Shown here: one piece after another, positions 1 through 8,321 of the stretch
Position numbering within the stretch: the first letter of the stretch is position 1
Layout: each line of letters opens with the position of its first letter
Origin: BOG-908 sp964250925
Lineage (GTDB): Bacteria > Pseudomonadota > Alphaproteobacteria > Acetobacterales > Acetobacteraceae
Length of the DNA: 64,000 bases
NCBI GenBank assembly: GCA_964250925.1
Contig: CAXUHU010000004.1
Span: 25,846-89,845, forward strand
Direction: 5' to 3'
Position numbers and translations under genes: made by a program
The notes under the pieces: model-generated
Seen by the model: only the letters and a program-made list of their open reading frames with translations
Databases searched by the model: none
What the model was told of the DNA's origin: nothing

Positions 1-218
1 CGTTCGCCGCCTTCGGCGGCGAGCCGTTGAAGGTGCTGGCCGCCGAACCGGCGGATGGCGGTGGGCCGCCCGGCCGCGTGCTGGATGCCGATTTCACGGT
101 CGCCTGCGGCCAGGGAACGCTGCGGCTGCTGCGGGTGCAACGCCCTGGCCGCCCGGCGATGGCGGGTGAAGCCTTCCTGCGCGGCGCGGCGGGCTGGCAG
201 GACATGCGGCTCGCGTGA
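1..218 (+). CDS. fmt: Methionyl-tRNA formyltransferase, C-terminal end (partial)
   Basis: The frame is open from base 3 to the TGA at 216-218, so the gene enters from the left edge. The visible ~70 residues match the C-terminal domain of Fmt, which binds tRNA: LRLLRVQRPGRPAMAGEAFL resembles the family's closing LxxxQxxGKxxMxxxxFL pattern, with the final LRG turn just after it. Fmt formylates initiator Met-tRNA using 10-formyl-tetrahydrofolate. The stop overlaps the GTG start of truA by three bases, so the two are probably translationally coupled. The catalytic domain lies outside the window, so the call rests on the C-terminal domain and on position. Confidence 0.8.
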   Translation, partial: FAAFGGEPLKVLAAEPADGGGPPGRVLDADFTVACGQGTLRLLRVQRPGRPAMAGEAFLRGAAGWQDMRLA

Positions 219-970
219 CGCGCTGGGCCATGGCGCTGGAATACGACGGCACCGGCTTCGTCGGCTGGCAACGCCAAATCACCGGCGCCTCGGTGCAATT
301 GGTGCTGGAGGAGGCACTGGGCCGGCTGGACGGCCGCCCCGTCGCCAGCGTTGCCGCCGGCCGTACGGATGCCGGCGTGCACGCGCTGGCCCAGGTAGCC
401 CACGCCGACCTCGACCGGACCATAACCCCCGAGCGCATGGTGGCCGCCGTGAACTACCACCTCAAGCCGCACCCGGTGGCGGTGCTGCGGGCGGCCCCTG
501 TGCCCGGCACTTGGAGCGCACGGTTCTCGGCAACCGGGCGCGCCTACCGCTACCGCATCCTCAACCGCCCAGCCCGCGCCGCCCTGCAGATGCACCGTGC
601 CTGGCACGTCCCCAGGCCCCTCGACGTGCCCGCCATGCAGGCGGCCGCCCAGTTGCTGCTGGGCCGACACGATTTCACCTCGTTCCGCGCCAGCGGCTGC
701 CAGGCCACCTCGCCCCTGCGCACGCTCGACCGGCTGGAAGTGTCCCGCGCCGGCGACACGGTGCAGATCGTGGCCGAAGCGCGCAGCTTCCTGCATCACC
801 AGGTGCGCAACATGGTGGGCACCCTGCGCCTTGTCGGCGACGGACGCTGGCCGCCGTCGGAGGTAGCGCGCGTTCTGGCGGCCTGCGACCGCACGCAAGC
901 CGGGCCGACAGCCCCGGCCGGCGGGCTGTTCCTGACAGGCGTGCGCTACGTCCCCGATCCCTTCGCGTGA
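215..970 (+). CDS. truA: tRNA pseudouridine(38-40) synthase TruA
   Basis: This 251-residue protein has the length of bacterial TruA. The N-terminus carries ALEYDGTGFVGWQRQ, and the catalytic-loop motif AAGRTDAGVHA contains the nucleophilic aspartate at about residue 52. The later motifs FSATGRAYRYRI and HHQVRNMVGTL are also typical. The enzyme isomerises uridines 38-40 in the tRNA anticodon arm, in the cytoplasm. The start is GTG at 215, inside the fmt stop; a later Met at residue 6 is possible but would cut the conserved N-terminus close. The fmt-truA order is common in alphaproteobacteria, where def often precedes them. Confidence 0.95.
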   Translation: MTRWAMALEYDGTGFVGWQRQITGASVQLVLEEALGRLDGRPVASVAAGRTDAGVHALAQVAHADLDRTITPERMVAAVNYHLKPHPVAVLRAAPVPGTWSARFSATGRAYRYRILNRPARAALQMHRAWHVPRPLDVPAMQAAAQLLLGRHDFTSFRASGCQATSPLRTLDRLEVSRAGDTVQIVAEARSFLHHQVRNMVGTLRLVGDGRWPPSEVARVLAACDRTQAGPTAPAGGLFLTGVRYVPDPFA

Positions 971-1005
971 ACCCTCGAGGCCGGACCGCGGCAATCCAGG
1001 ACCCG

Positions 1006-1680
1006 TTAGCCGGTTCCCGACGGCGTCGTCCCTGCGTTCGGGGCGGTCAGGACCTGCGCCCTGGACGGCCGTTTGTGGTCCGGGCGGCGCAGCCCGGTCA
1101 GCAGGCCGAGCTGGGTACAAACCCAGGCGTCCAGCGTGGTGTGCGTGGGCGCACCATCGGCACTGCGCGGCCACCAGATCGGCGCGTGCATCAACTGGCC
1201 AAGCAGCATCGTGGCAGGCGACCGCAGCGCGTCAAACGGCGTGCCCGGCACGGCCGCATGCAGGGCCAGCTGAAAGTTGTTGGTCAGGTACACCAGCTGC
1301 TGCGCCAGCGCCTGGCGCGGCGCTTCCGGCCGCCGCTCGTACTCGGCGAGGAACACGCGATGACGGTCGAGATGGTCGGCGAAATAATTGATCAGCCCGA
1401 GCGACATGGAGCGCAGCACGTCCGTCGGCGGCCCGGTCCAGTCGCACGGCAGGCAAACAGCCTCGAACGCATCGGCGATGTGGCGCGACAGGATGAAATC
1501 CACCAGCTTGGATTTGCTGGGGAACGTGTTGGACAGCTTGCGCGATGTGTAGCCGAAATGGCGGCAAAGATAATCGATCCACGATCCATCCATGCCGGTC
1601 AGCAGGATGAAGCCGGGAGCACTCTCCAGCACCTCGCGGCAAATCTGCTCGTAACGCTCCTGTTTACTCGTGCTGGCCAT
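1006..1680 (-). CDS. TetR-like transcriptional regulator
   Basis: This 224-residue protein has an N-terminal TetR-type fold. A helix is followed by a helix-turn-helix at roughly residues 28-60, with SWIDYLCRHFGYTSRKLSNTF followed by SKSKLVDFIL, the usual F/Y-P-S-K-x-x-L turn. The remainder is a divergent, helix-rich ligand domain with no recognisable family signature. The gene stands alone between truA and purH and faces truA tail to tail. The ligand and targets cannot be read from the sequence. CAATTG-centred palindromes just upstream of its start could be its own operator. Confidence 0.7.
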   Translation of the reverse strand: MASTSKQERYEQICREVLESAPGFILLTGMDGSWIDYLCRHFGYTSRKLSNTFPSKSKLVDFILSRHIADAFEAVCLPCDWTGPPTDVLRSMSLGLINYFADHLDRHRVFLAEYERRPEAPRQALAQQLVYLTNNFQLALHAAVPGTPFDALRSPATMLLGQLMHAPIWWPRSADGAPTHTTLDAWVCTQLGLLTGLRRPDHKRPSRAQVLTAPNAGTTPSGTG

Positions 1681-1695
1681 CCCGCGCCGGCGTCC

Positions 1696-1727
1696 CCAAT
1701 TGGACCGGAACGTATAACGAACAATTG
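1696..1727. promoter_or_regulatory. Candidate operator upstream of the TetR-like gene
   Basis: A perfect 8-base palindrome CCAATTGG at 1696-1703 and a CAATTG at 1722-1727 share a core and lie 16-47 bases upstream of the regulator start at 1680. Spacing and placement fit an autoregulatory site. It is inferred only from position and symmetry. Confidence 0.25.
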
Positions 1728-1810
1728 AAGACTGGGCGAGTGTTTAGCCCTGCCCTACCATCGACCTGACCCACGGTGCGGCTGGCTTTCATTCCTCGGC
1801 CGGCGAGGTT

Positions 1811-3409
1811 ATGGGCCTGAGCCGCCGTCAGAAAGCCTCGATGATCGTCCCTGTCCGCCGTGCGCTGCTTTCCGTTTCCGACAAGACCGGGCTGGTGGCG
1901 TTCGGCCAGGCGCTGGCCGGCATGGGCGTGCACATCCTGTCCACCGGGGGCACGGCGGCTGCCCTCCGCCACGCTGGCGTGGCTGTGACCGACGTCGAAA
2001 CCCATACCGGTTTTCCGGAGATGCTGGATGGCCGGGTAAAGACGCTGGTGCCGCAGATCCACGGCGGCATCCTGGGGCGGCGCGACCTGCCGGAGCACGC
2101 GGCCCAGATGGCGGCCCACGGCATCGAACCGATCGACCTCGTGGCGGTCAACCTCTACCCGTTCGAAGCCGCGGCGGCGCGTGGAGCGGCGCCGGGCGAC
2201 TGCGTGGAGACCATCGACATAGGCGGCCCGGCGCTGATCCGCAGCGCGGCCAAGAACCACGCCCACGTCGCCGTGCTGACCGAGGCCGCGCAGTACGACG
2301 CTGTTCTCGCCGCGATGCGTGACGATGGCGGCACCACGCTGGCGCTGCGCCGCAGCCTGGCCGCCACAGCCTATGCCCGCACCGCGGCCTACGATGCCGC
2401 GATCGCCGGCTGGTTCGCCAGGCAGGCGGGCGAGCTGCTGCCCGAGCGCATCACCATCTCGGCCACGCGCCGGCAGGTGCTGCGCTATGGCGAGAACCCG
2501 CACCAGCAGGCCGCCCTGTATGCCGCCGACGGGCGCCCCGGCGTGGCGCAGGCCCGCCAGGTGCAGGGCCGCGCGCTGTCCTACAACAACATCAACGACA
2601 CCGACGCGGCACTGGACTGTGCGGCCGCGTTCGCGAGTCCTTGCGTGGTGATCGTCAAGCACGCCAACCCCTGCGGCGTGGCTGTGGCGCCCGACCTGGC
2701 CACCGCGTGGTCGCGCGCGCTGGCCTGCGACCCGGTTTCGGCGTTCGGCGGCATCGTGGCCGTCAACCGCGTGCTGGACGAGGCCGCCGCCGAGCAGATC
2801 GCCCGTGTCTTCACCGAAGTAATCGTGGCGCCCGATGCGACAGAGGGCGCGCGCAGCGTTCTCGCCGCGCGGCGAAACCTGCGCCTGCTGCTGACCGGCA
2901 CCCTGCCCGATCCGGGCGAGGCGGGCGTTACGCTGAGAAGCATTGCCGGCGGCCTGCTGGTGCAGTCGCGCGACGCCGGGCGTGTGGGCCGAGCCGACCT
3001 GCGGGTCGTCACCCGACGCGCGCCGAGCGATGCGGAGGTGGACGACATGCTGTTCGCCTTCACCGTGTGCAAGCACGTCAAGAGCAACGCGATCGTTTAC
3101 GCCCGGTCGGGGGCCACGGTGGGGATCGGCGCGGGCCAGATGAGCCGGGTGGATGCGGCCCGCATCGCCGCCTGGAAAGGCGAGGCGGCTGCCGAGGCGG
3201 CAGGCGCCGCCGAACCGCTGACCCGGGGCAGCGTGGTCGCCTCCGACGCGTTCTTTCCCTTCGCCGACGGGTTGCAAGCGGCGGTGGCAGCCGGTGCCAC
3301 GGCGGTGATCCAGCCGGGAGGCAGCGTGCGGGATGCCGAGGTGATTGCCGCGGCCGATGCGGCGGGCGTTGCCATGGTGATGACCGGCATGCGGCACTTT
3401 CGGCACTAG
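1811..3409 (+). CDS. purH: Bifunctional AICAR transformylase / IMP cyclohydrolase
   Basis: This 532-residue protein performs the last two steps of purine synthesis. The N-terminal IMP cyclohydrolase (MGS-like) domain begins RRALLSVSDKTGLVAFGQAL and contains LSTGGTAAALRHAG. The AICAR transformylase domain carries RYGENPHQQAALY, the substrate motif KHANPCGVA, and an end typical of the family (MVMTGMRHFRH). The length is normal. Two starts are possible: ATG at 1811, or ATG at 1841, whose product would begin MIVPVRRALL. Neither has a strong ribosome site. The transformylase uses 10-formyl-THF, the same cofactor pool served by fmt and by the C1 genes at 33-40 kb. Confidence 0.96.
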   Translation: MGLSRRQKASMIVPVRRALLSVSDKTGLVAFGQALAGMGVHILSTGGTAAALRHAGVAVTDVETHTGFPEMLDGRVKTLVPQIHGGILGRRDLPEHAAQMAAHGIEPIDLVAVNLYPFEAAAARGAAPGDCVETIDIGGPALIRSAAKNHAHVAVLTEAAQYDAVLAAMRDDGGTTLALRRSLAATAYARTAAYDAAIAGWFARQAGELLPERITISATRRQVLRYGENPHQQAALYAADGRPGVAQARQVQGRALSYNNINDTDAALDCAAAFASPCVVIVKHANPCGVAVAPDLATAWSRALACDPVSAFGGIVAVNRVLDEAAAEQIARVFTEVIVAPDATEGARSVLAARRNLRLLLTGTLPDPGEAGVTLRSIAGGLLVQSRDAGRVGRADLRVVTRRAPSDAEVDDMLFAFTVCKHVKSNAIVYARSGATVGIGAGQMSRVDAARIAAWKGEAAAEAAGAAEPLTRGSVVASDAFFPFADGLQAAVAAGATAVIQPGGSVRDAEVIAAADAAGVAMVMTGMRHFRH

Positions 3410-3416
3410 GCTCCAG

Positions 3417-3437
3417 GCTGACGGTAACACGGTCAGC
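3417..3437. terminator. Possible bidirectional terminator hairpin
   Basis: GCTGAC at 3417-3422 and GTCAGC at 3432-3437 form an inverted repeat just after the purH stop, in the convergent gap before the lactate permease end. There is no T-run, so termination is only a guess from position. Confidence 0.25.
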
Positions 3438-3509
3438 GCGCTCGAGCGGCATGCTTGAACGAGCAATCTGCTCACGTCGGCTGGTCCAGTCGGCGCGAGG
3501 TTGCTCTCG

Positions 3510-5117
3510 CTAGCGCGGAACCATCCAGGGCACGACGTATTGCTGCAGCACGACGAGCCCGCCCAGAACTAACGTCAGCACGATCGAATGGGTGAAGGTC
3601 CGGGCGAACACGACACCCTCCTGGCCCTTCAGGTCGGTCACCGACACGCCGGTCGCGATGTTCTGCGGCGAGATCATCTTGCCCATCACGCCGCCCGACG
3701 AATTGGTCGCCGCGATCAGCACGGGGTTCAGCCCCAACTGGTTTGCGGCGGCAACCTGCAGGTTGCCGAACAGCGCGTTGCCCGAGGTGTCGCTGCCCGA
3801 CAGGAACACGGCCACCCAGCCCAGGAAAGGGGACAGCAGCGGGAACAGCAATCCGACCTTCGAGACGCTGAGGCCGAGCGTGTAGTTCATTCCCGAGTAG
3901 TTCATCAGGTAGGCCAGCGCCACGATGAGGGCGACCGTGAGGATGGCGATGCGCGCCTGCCGCCAGGTGGTCGCGATGGCCCGCAGAACGCCGGCCGGCC
4001 CCATGCCCACCAGTGCCGCAGTGATCAAGGAGGCCAGCAGGATGCCGGTGCCGGAGGCCAGAGGCTGGAACACGTATTTCGCGGCGTAGGGTTTGTCGTG
4101 GTACAGCGTGATGGAGACCTGGTTGTGCAAGCCGGGCCACAGGATCGGGTGCGCTCCGTTGTCGGGCACTTTGAAGTGCGTCCAGACGATCACGACGACC
4201 GAGACCACCACCCAAGGGAGCCAGCCCTGCCACGCCGGCACGGGATGGCCGGCCGCCGGTGACGAGGGTGGGCGGCCCTCTACGGCGAAGGCTGCGTCCG
4301 GCGCCGGCCGCCAGACCCGCAAGAAGGCCAGCGTGACGACCAGCGACGTGAGCGAGGAAAACACGTCGGTCAGTGCGTAGTCGAGGTAGTTGGAACTGAC
4401 GAACTGGCCGGCTGCGAAACTGCCGCCGGCCACCAGCAGCACCGGCCACAGGGCGCGCACGCTGCGCCTGCCCCCATAGAGCGCCATCACGTAGAACGGC
4501 AGCAGCAGCGCCATGAACGGCAACTGCCGCCCGATCATCGCCCCCAGCGTCACCGGCGACAGGCCGGTCACCTGGCCCAGAACGGTCACCGGCGCGCCCA
4601 GCGCGCCGAACGCCACCGGGGCCGTGTTGAAGATCAGGGTGAAGGTCAGCGCCTCGATTGGCGGGAAGCCCACCAGGATCAGCAGCGCGCTGGTGATGGC
4701 GACGGGGGTGCCGAAACCGGAGATGCCCTCCAGCAGGCAGCCGAAGCAGAAGCCGATCACCACCAGCACCACGCGGCGGTCGTCCGGCAGGTTGGCCAGC
4801 ACCCAGTCGCGGAACGCGTCGAAGCGGCCGGAGGCGACCGCGATGTTGTAGAGCAGCAGCGCGTTGACCACGATCCACATGACCGGCCATAGCGCGAAGA
4901 CTGCTCCGGCTGCGACCGCATCGGCCGCGAGCGCCGGCGGAAAATGCCAGCCAAGCACGGCGATTGCGAACGCCACGGCCAGGCCGGCCAGCGAAGCCTG
5001 CCACGCCGGCCGGCGCAGAACCCCGAGCAAAAGCAGCACCGTGGCGATCGGCAAGGCAGCCACCAGGAACGATAGCGGCAGGCTGTCCGCCACCGGCGTC
5101 AACGGCTGATGGAACAT
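3510..5117 (-). CDS. lldP: L-lactate permease (LctP/LldP family)
   Basis: This 535-residue protein consists almost entirely of hydrophobic segments, about a dozen transmembrane helices, as in the LctP family. Recognisable blocks are ALLLYNIAVASGRFDAFRDW, CFGCLLEGISGFGTPVAI and, near the C-terminus, NSSGGVMGKMISPQNIATG. The family imports L-lactate, D-lactate or glycolate with protons across the inner membrane. The start is ATG at 5117 with GGGGGAG about seven bases upstream. No lactate dehydrogenase is adjacent. The neighbouring metabolism (cstA at 12.7 kb, glyoxylate-linked genes at 33-40 kb) makes lactate or glycolate equally possible substrates. Confidence 0.9.
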   Translation of the reverse strand: MFHQPLTPVADSLPLSFLVAALPIATVLLLLGVLRRPAWQASLAGLAVAFAIAVLGWHFPPALAADAVAAGAVFALWPVMWIVVNALLLYNIAVASGRFDAFRDWVLANLPDDRRVVLVVIGFCFGCLLEGISGFGTPVAITSALLILVGFPPIEALTFTLIFNTAPVAFGALGAPVTVLGQVTGLSPVTLGAMIGRQLPFMALLLPFYVMALYGGRRSVRALWPVLLVAGGSFAAGQFVSSNYLDYALTDVFSSLTSLVVTLAFLRVWRPAPDAAFAVEGRPPSSPAAGHPVPAWQGWLPWVVVSVVVIVWTHFKVPDNGAHPILWPGLHNQVSITLYHDKPYAAKYVFQPLASGTGILLASLITAALVGMGPAGVLRAIATTWRQARIAILTVALIVALAYLMNYSGMNYTLGLSVSKVGLLFPLLSPFLGWVAVFLSGSDTSGNALFGNLQVAAANQLGLNPVLIAATNSSGGVMGKMISPQNIATGVSVTDLKGQEGVVFARTFTHSIVLTLVLGGLVVLQQYVVPWMVPR

Positions 5118-5188
5118 GGCTCCCCCATGGTTTGCGCCATCTAGCCATCGAAACCCGTTGGACGGAAGGCAAGCAGCCGGGGGGTAGG

Positions 5189-5875
5189 TTACCTCACACG
5201 TATGTCGGCGGGCAGGGTCGCCCGCGCCAGTCCGGCCGCGACCCGACGTTCCAACGAACCGTCGCTTCCGCTCGCGGGCGTGACCACCAACTCGACCGCC
5301 GGCGCGCCATCCTGCCGCAGTGTCGCCACCGGGATCGGCAAGGCCGTGCGCACCACGGTGGCCACGTCGCCGACGCGGAGCACGTGACCGCCGGCGACGA
5401 CCGGCATGTCGGCCAGTGACTGCGGGCCTGACTGCGCGGCGTCTTGCTGGATGGCGAGCCGGCCGGGTGCCGACCGGCCGGCTTGCACCGGCAGGGCCGC
5501 ACGCAAATCCGCGGCCGTCAGGCCGAAGCGCGCCAGGCGTGCCGGCGCGTAATCGACCTCGACGCCGCCCGGCTGCAAGCCGCGCAGGCTGACCGAGCCT
5601 ACGCCCGAAATCGACAGAAGCCGTGCACGCACCGTCTCCGCCGCATCGAGCAGCGCCGCCGACGAGACGTCGCCGTGGGCAACGAGCGTTGCCGCTTCGA
5701 AGGGTGTCACTGCGGCGGGCAGGCCGTCGGCGGGCCTGACGATGCCGGCGGCGAGCGCTATGGCAAACGCTGCCGACGCCGCGAGCAGCGTCGTGATACG
5801 GGATGGCGAGGCGATTGCGCCCGAAGCCGGTGGTGGAGCAGACAGGCTGGGGCAGAACGAAAGGGCGACTGACAT
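5189..5875 (-). CDS. Orphan RND-pump periplasmic domain with single N-terminal anchor
   Basis: This 228-residue protein has one hydrophobic segment near residues 26-46 (ITTLLAASAAFAIALAAGIV), followed by ~170 residues that resemble only the first periplasmic porter/docking part of an RND exporter. Hallmarks are a run ending SISGVGSVSL then VEVDYAPARLARFGLTAADL, a GRLAIQQ turn, and GHVLRVGDVATVVR. It stops at LPADIRVR, about where a full pump would enter its second membrane helix. None of the proton-relay helices exists. The ATG at 5875 has GGAAAGG six bases upstream and is preferred over the ATG at 5923. It lies downstream of a TetR gene on the same strand. The function is unknown; it may be a relic or a regulatory subunit. 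Confidence 0.65.
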   Translation of the reverse strand: MSVALSFCPSLSAPPPASGAIASPSRITTLLAASAAFAIALAAGIVRPADGLPAAVTPFEAATLVAHGDVSSAALLDAAETVRARLLSISGVGSVSLRGLQPGGVEVDYAPARLARFGLTAADLRAALPVQAGRSAPGRLAIQQDAAQSGPQSLADMPVVAGGHVLRVGDVATVVRTALPIPVATLRQDGAPAVELVVTPASGSDGSLERRVAAGLARATLPADIRVR

Positions 5876-5915
5876 GGCGAACCTTTCCAGGGGTGAAGCG
5901 ACACCCGCTAGATAA

Positions 5916-5943
5916 GTTACCATGGTTAAGTTAACAACGTTAA
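5916..5943. promoter_or_regulatory. GTTAA/TTAAC operator-like repeats
   Basis: A conspicuously AT-rich stretch contains GTTAA (5925-5929), TTAAC (5931-5935) and GTTAA (5939-5943), giving two overlapping palindromes. A partly symmetrical GTTACCATGGTTAA precedes them. They sit upstream of the preferred start of the RND-domain gene and right after the TetR gene, a natural place for a TetR operator. Confidence 0.4.
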
Positions 5944-5959
5944 TTTTGTAACGGGGTGC

Positions 5960-6589
5960 TTAGGCGAGGAGTCCACCCTCCAGCATGTCGAGTGCCGCTT
6001 CGATCAGCACCGCGGGTTCGGTCTGAACGTTGTCGGCTTGGTCGAGCAGCAGCGCCGTCATGCCGTGCAGCATCGCCCAGATCGCCTCCGCCAGCACCGG
6101 CGCCGGGCCGGGCTTGAAGACGCCGTCGCGTACCAGTTCGACCACCGTGTCTTCGAGGATAGCGAAGGAGCGATCGGCCATCTCCAGCGCGCACGTCTTG
6201 GCGTTGGCACGCTGGAACAGCCGGCTCATGAAGGTGAGCCGATACTCGTCCGGGCGTGCAAGGCCGAACGCGATGTAGGCGCGCAAGCCCGCCCGCAAGC
6301 CGGCCAGCGGCGTCTGGCCGGGATGCTGGCTCTGTTCCAGCCGGTCCAGCAGCTCGGCAAAAGTGTCCTGGGCGATGGCCGCGAGCAGCGAATCCTTGTC
6401 GGCGAAATGCATGTAGAGCGCGGTTGGCGAGACGCCGACGGCGGCACCGATCCGCCGCATGGTCACATGCGCCACGCCCTCGTCGGCGAAAAGATGCTTG
6501 GCCGCATCGAGTATCTCGCCACGGCGGGAGGCGCCTTGGCCGCGCGGCTTGCGGATGCGGGCTGCGTCGACGGTCTGGTCCATGGTCAA
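5960..6589 (-). CDS. TetR/AcrR family transcriptional regulator
   Basis: This 209-residue protein has a classical N-terminal DNA-binding domain: RRGEILDAAKHLFADEGVAH, then VTMRRIGAAVGVSPTALYMH with FADKDSLLAAI closing the helix-turn-helix (about residues 22-72). The C-terminal domain contains LGLARPDEYRLTFMSRLF-like and AIWAMLHGMTALLL blocks of the WHG/TetR_C type. It probably represses the RND-domain gene 85 bases downstream through the GTTAA repeats between them. This is inference from gene order, typical of pump repressors such as AcrR. The start could also be the Met at residue 3. Confidence 0.88.
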   Translation of the reverse strand: MTMDQTVDAARIRKPRGQGASRRGEILDAAKHLFADEGVAHVTMRRIGAAVGVSPTALYMHFADKDSLLAAIAQDTFAELLDRLEQSQHPGQTPLAGLRAGLRAYIAFGLARPDEYRLTFMSRLFQRANAKTCALEMADRSFAILEDTVVELVRDGVFKPGPAPVLAEAIWAMLHGMTALLLDQADNVQTEPAVLIEAALDMLEGGLLA

Positions 6590-6632
6590 CAGTGTTTGGC
6601 GGACGCGCGAAAATCAAGCGCCTCGTCGGTCG

Positions 6633-7793
6633 TCAGTCGTCGTTCATCAGAGACATCAATTCGGCTTGGCATTCCTCGAGCGTGCCGACGCAGCCGGCGT
6701 CCAACCACCAGCCGCGCACCCGCCGCAATTTGCGGCCGAGTTCGGGGCCGGCGGCGATGCCCAGGGCCAGCGCGTGACGGCCTTCCAGGGGAAAGACGGG
6801 GCGCGGCATGGCCGCCAGCCTGGCGCGCAGCGCGGCATCGGCGGGATGGGTCAGCCAGGCCCGGCCGATCAGCGTGTCTGCGGGGTAGTCGGCCAGCAGG
6901 CGGCGCAACGCGGCATCGTCGTCCTGCGGCGATGGCGCGGGTGCCTTAGACAGTGTCCCCAGCCGCTCGCGTTCGGCGCCCGACAGCCTGAGCCTGTCTG
7001 CGAGCCGGCCAGCATCCCCCGTCAGCATCGCGGCCAGGCGCAGGATCGCGTCGGGCGGAGCGGAGGCAACGACCAGACCCTCCAGCGCCGACGTCCGTGC
7101 AGCCTCGGGCAGGGTCTGGCAGAGCACTCCCAGGCGGTCCATCAAGGCCAAGGCCGCGCGCGGGTCGGAGACTGCGAGGATGCGCTTGAGCTCGCTCCAG
7201 ACGCGCTCTGCCGACAACGCGCCCACGCGGTCGGCCGAGCGCGCGATCGCCAGGATGGCGGCCGGATCGGGTGGCCCGGCGCTGTAGCGCGCGAAGAACC
7301 GGAAATAGCGGAGGATACGCAAATGGTCTTCGGCCACACGCCGTTCGGCGTCGCCCACGAAACGCACGCGGCCGGCGGCCAGGTCGGACCGGCCGCCAAA
7401 AAAATCGTGCAGCGCGCCGGCCCGGTCCATCGACATGGCGTTGATGGTGAAGTCGCGCCTGGCTGCGTCGAGCGCCCAGTCGTCGGTCCAGGCGACGCGG
7501 GCGTGCCGGCCATCGGTTTCTTCATCGCGCCGCAGCGTTGTCACCTCGAACGGGCGGCCGGCGCTGATCGCTGTGATGGTGCCGTGGGCCAGGCCGGTCG
7601 GCACGGCGCGCAGATGCGCGTGCTGCAGCGCGGCGGTGATCTGGTCGGGCGTGTCAGGCGTGGCCAGGTCGATGTCGGCCACGGGTCGCCCGGCCAGGGT
7701 GTCGCGCACGCAGCCGCCGACCAGGCGGGCGCGCGGCAGGGCGGCCAGCACCGGGGCCAGCGCCGGGTCGTCCAGGATGGGCGGCCGGCTCAT
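6633..7793 (-). CDS. cca: CCA tRNA nucleotidyltransferase / poly(A) polymerase family
   Basis: This 386-residue protein has the nucleotidyltransferase head domain: LVGGCVRDTLAGRPVADIDLA, with the catalytic DxD pair in ADIDLAT, then RRDFTINAMSMD and EDHLRILRYFRFFARY, which are signatures of class II CCA-adding enzymes. It adds or repairs the CCA end of tRNA. The frame stays open for 65 codons upstream, but the ATG at 7793 overlaps the stop of the preceding small membrane protein gene (ATGA) and places the conserved domain correctly, so it is the chosen start. The downstream TetR gene begins 44 bases later. Confidence 0.93.
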   Translation of the reverse strand: MSRPPILDDPALAPVLAALPRARLVGGCVRDTLAGRPVADIDLATPDTPDQITAALQHAHLRAVPTGLAHGTITAISAGRPFEVTTLRRDEETDGRHARVAWTDDWALDAARRDFTINAMSMDRAGALHDFFGGRSDLAAGRVRFVGDAERRVAEDHLRILRYFRFFARYSAGPPDPAAILAIARSADRVGALSAERVWSELKRILAVSDPRAALALMDRLGVLCQTLPEAARTSALEGLVVASAPPDAILRLAAMLTGDAGRLADRLRLSGAERERLGTLSKAPAPSPQDDDAALRRLLADYPADTLIGRAWLTHPADAALRARLAAMPRPVFPLEGRHALALGIAAGPELGRKLRRVRGWWLDAGCVGTLEECQAELMSLMNDD

Positions 7794-8014
7794 CCCGGAT
7801 GGCCGGCCTGTATCTCGGTGCCGTGCAGCCGGGCGGGCACGTAGGTTCCGACGAAGCTGCGGCCTACGCCCAGCCACAGCAGCCCGCCGCCCATGGCGGC
7901 CAGCAGCAGCACGGCCGCCACCGTGCCGCGTGAGCTCAGGCCACGGATGCCGCAGAACCAAGCGATGATCAGACCAACGGGGACACAAAGCAGGGCATAT
8001 TCGGCGTAGCGCAT
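7790..8014 (-). CDS. Small two-helix membrane protein (DUF6111-like)
   Basis: This 74-residue protein has two hydrophobic helices (YALLCVPVGLIIAWFCGI and TVAAVLLLAAMGGGLLWLGV) and a short hydrophilic tail. Its size, layout and position directly upstream of cca, with a four-base ATGA overlap, match the small DUF6111 proteins I associate with alphaproteobacterial cca loci. No function is known. The overlap argues for co-transcription and coupled translation with cca. Confidence 0.7.
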   Translation of the reverse strand: MRYAEYALLCVPVGLIIAWFCGIRGLSSRGTVAAVLLLAAMGGGLLWLGVGRSFVGTYVPARLHGTEIQAGHPG

Positions 8015-8066
8015 AGGGCTTACGTGGGGTGGCGCGCGCCGGACGTATATGCCGCGCGCCAGCCGG

Positions 8067-8321
8067 TCAGTAGTGCAGCCGGCACTGCGCGATCAGCAGC
8101 CTGTCGTCTTCGCGCCGGTACACCAGGCGATGTTCGCGGTTGATACGACGCGACCACCAGCCGGCCAGCGCGCCGCGCAGCGGTTCGGGCTTGCCGATGC
8201 CGGCAAACGGCGTACGGCAGCACTCCTTGATGAGCGCGTTCACCCGTTCAAGCAGTTTCGGGTCGGTCGTTTGGAAATGCAGGTAGTCGTCCCAGGCGCG
8301 CGCGTGGAAGACCAGCTTCAA
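8067..8321 (-). CDS. yoeB: YoeB-type mRNA interferase toxin
   Basis: This 84-residue protein is exactly the length of E. coli YoeB and keeps the residues reported as catalytic there: Glu46 (GKPEPL), Arg65 (NREHRLVY) and the C-terminal His83-Tyr84. YoeB is a RelE-fold, ribosome-dependent endoribonuclease. Its start overlaps the antitoxin stop by four bases (ATGA), so it is translated after YefM. With all active-site residues intact, the toxin is expected to be functional unless bound by the antitoxin. Confidence 0.93.
   Translation of the reverse strand: MKLVFHARAWDDYLHFQTTDPKLLERVNALIKECCRTPFAGIGKPEPLRGALAGWWSRRINREHRLVYRREDDRLLIAQCRLHY

Noticed and set aside
1664..3475. Minus-strand open frame opposite purH
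   Set aside because: Antisense shadow of a well-conserved purine gene.
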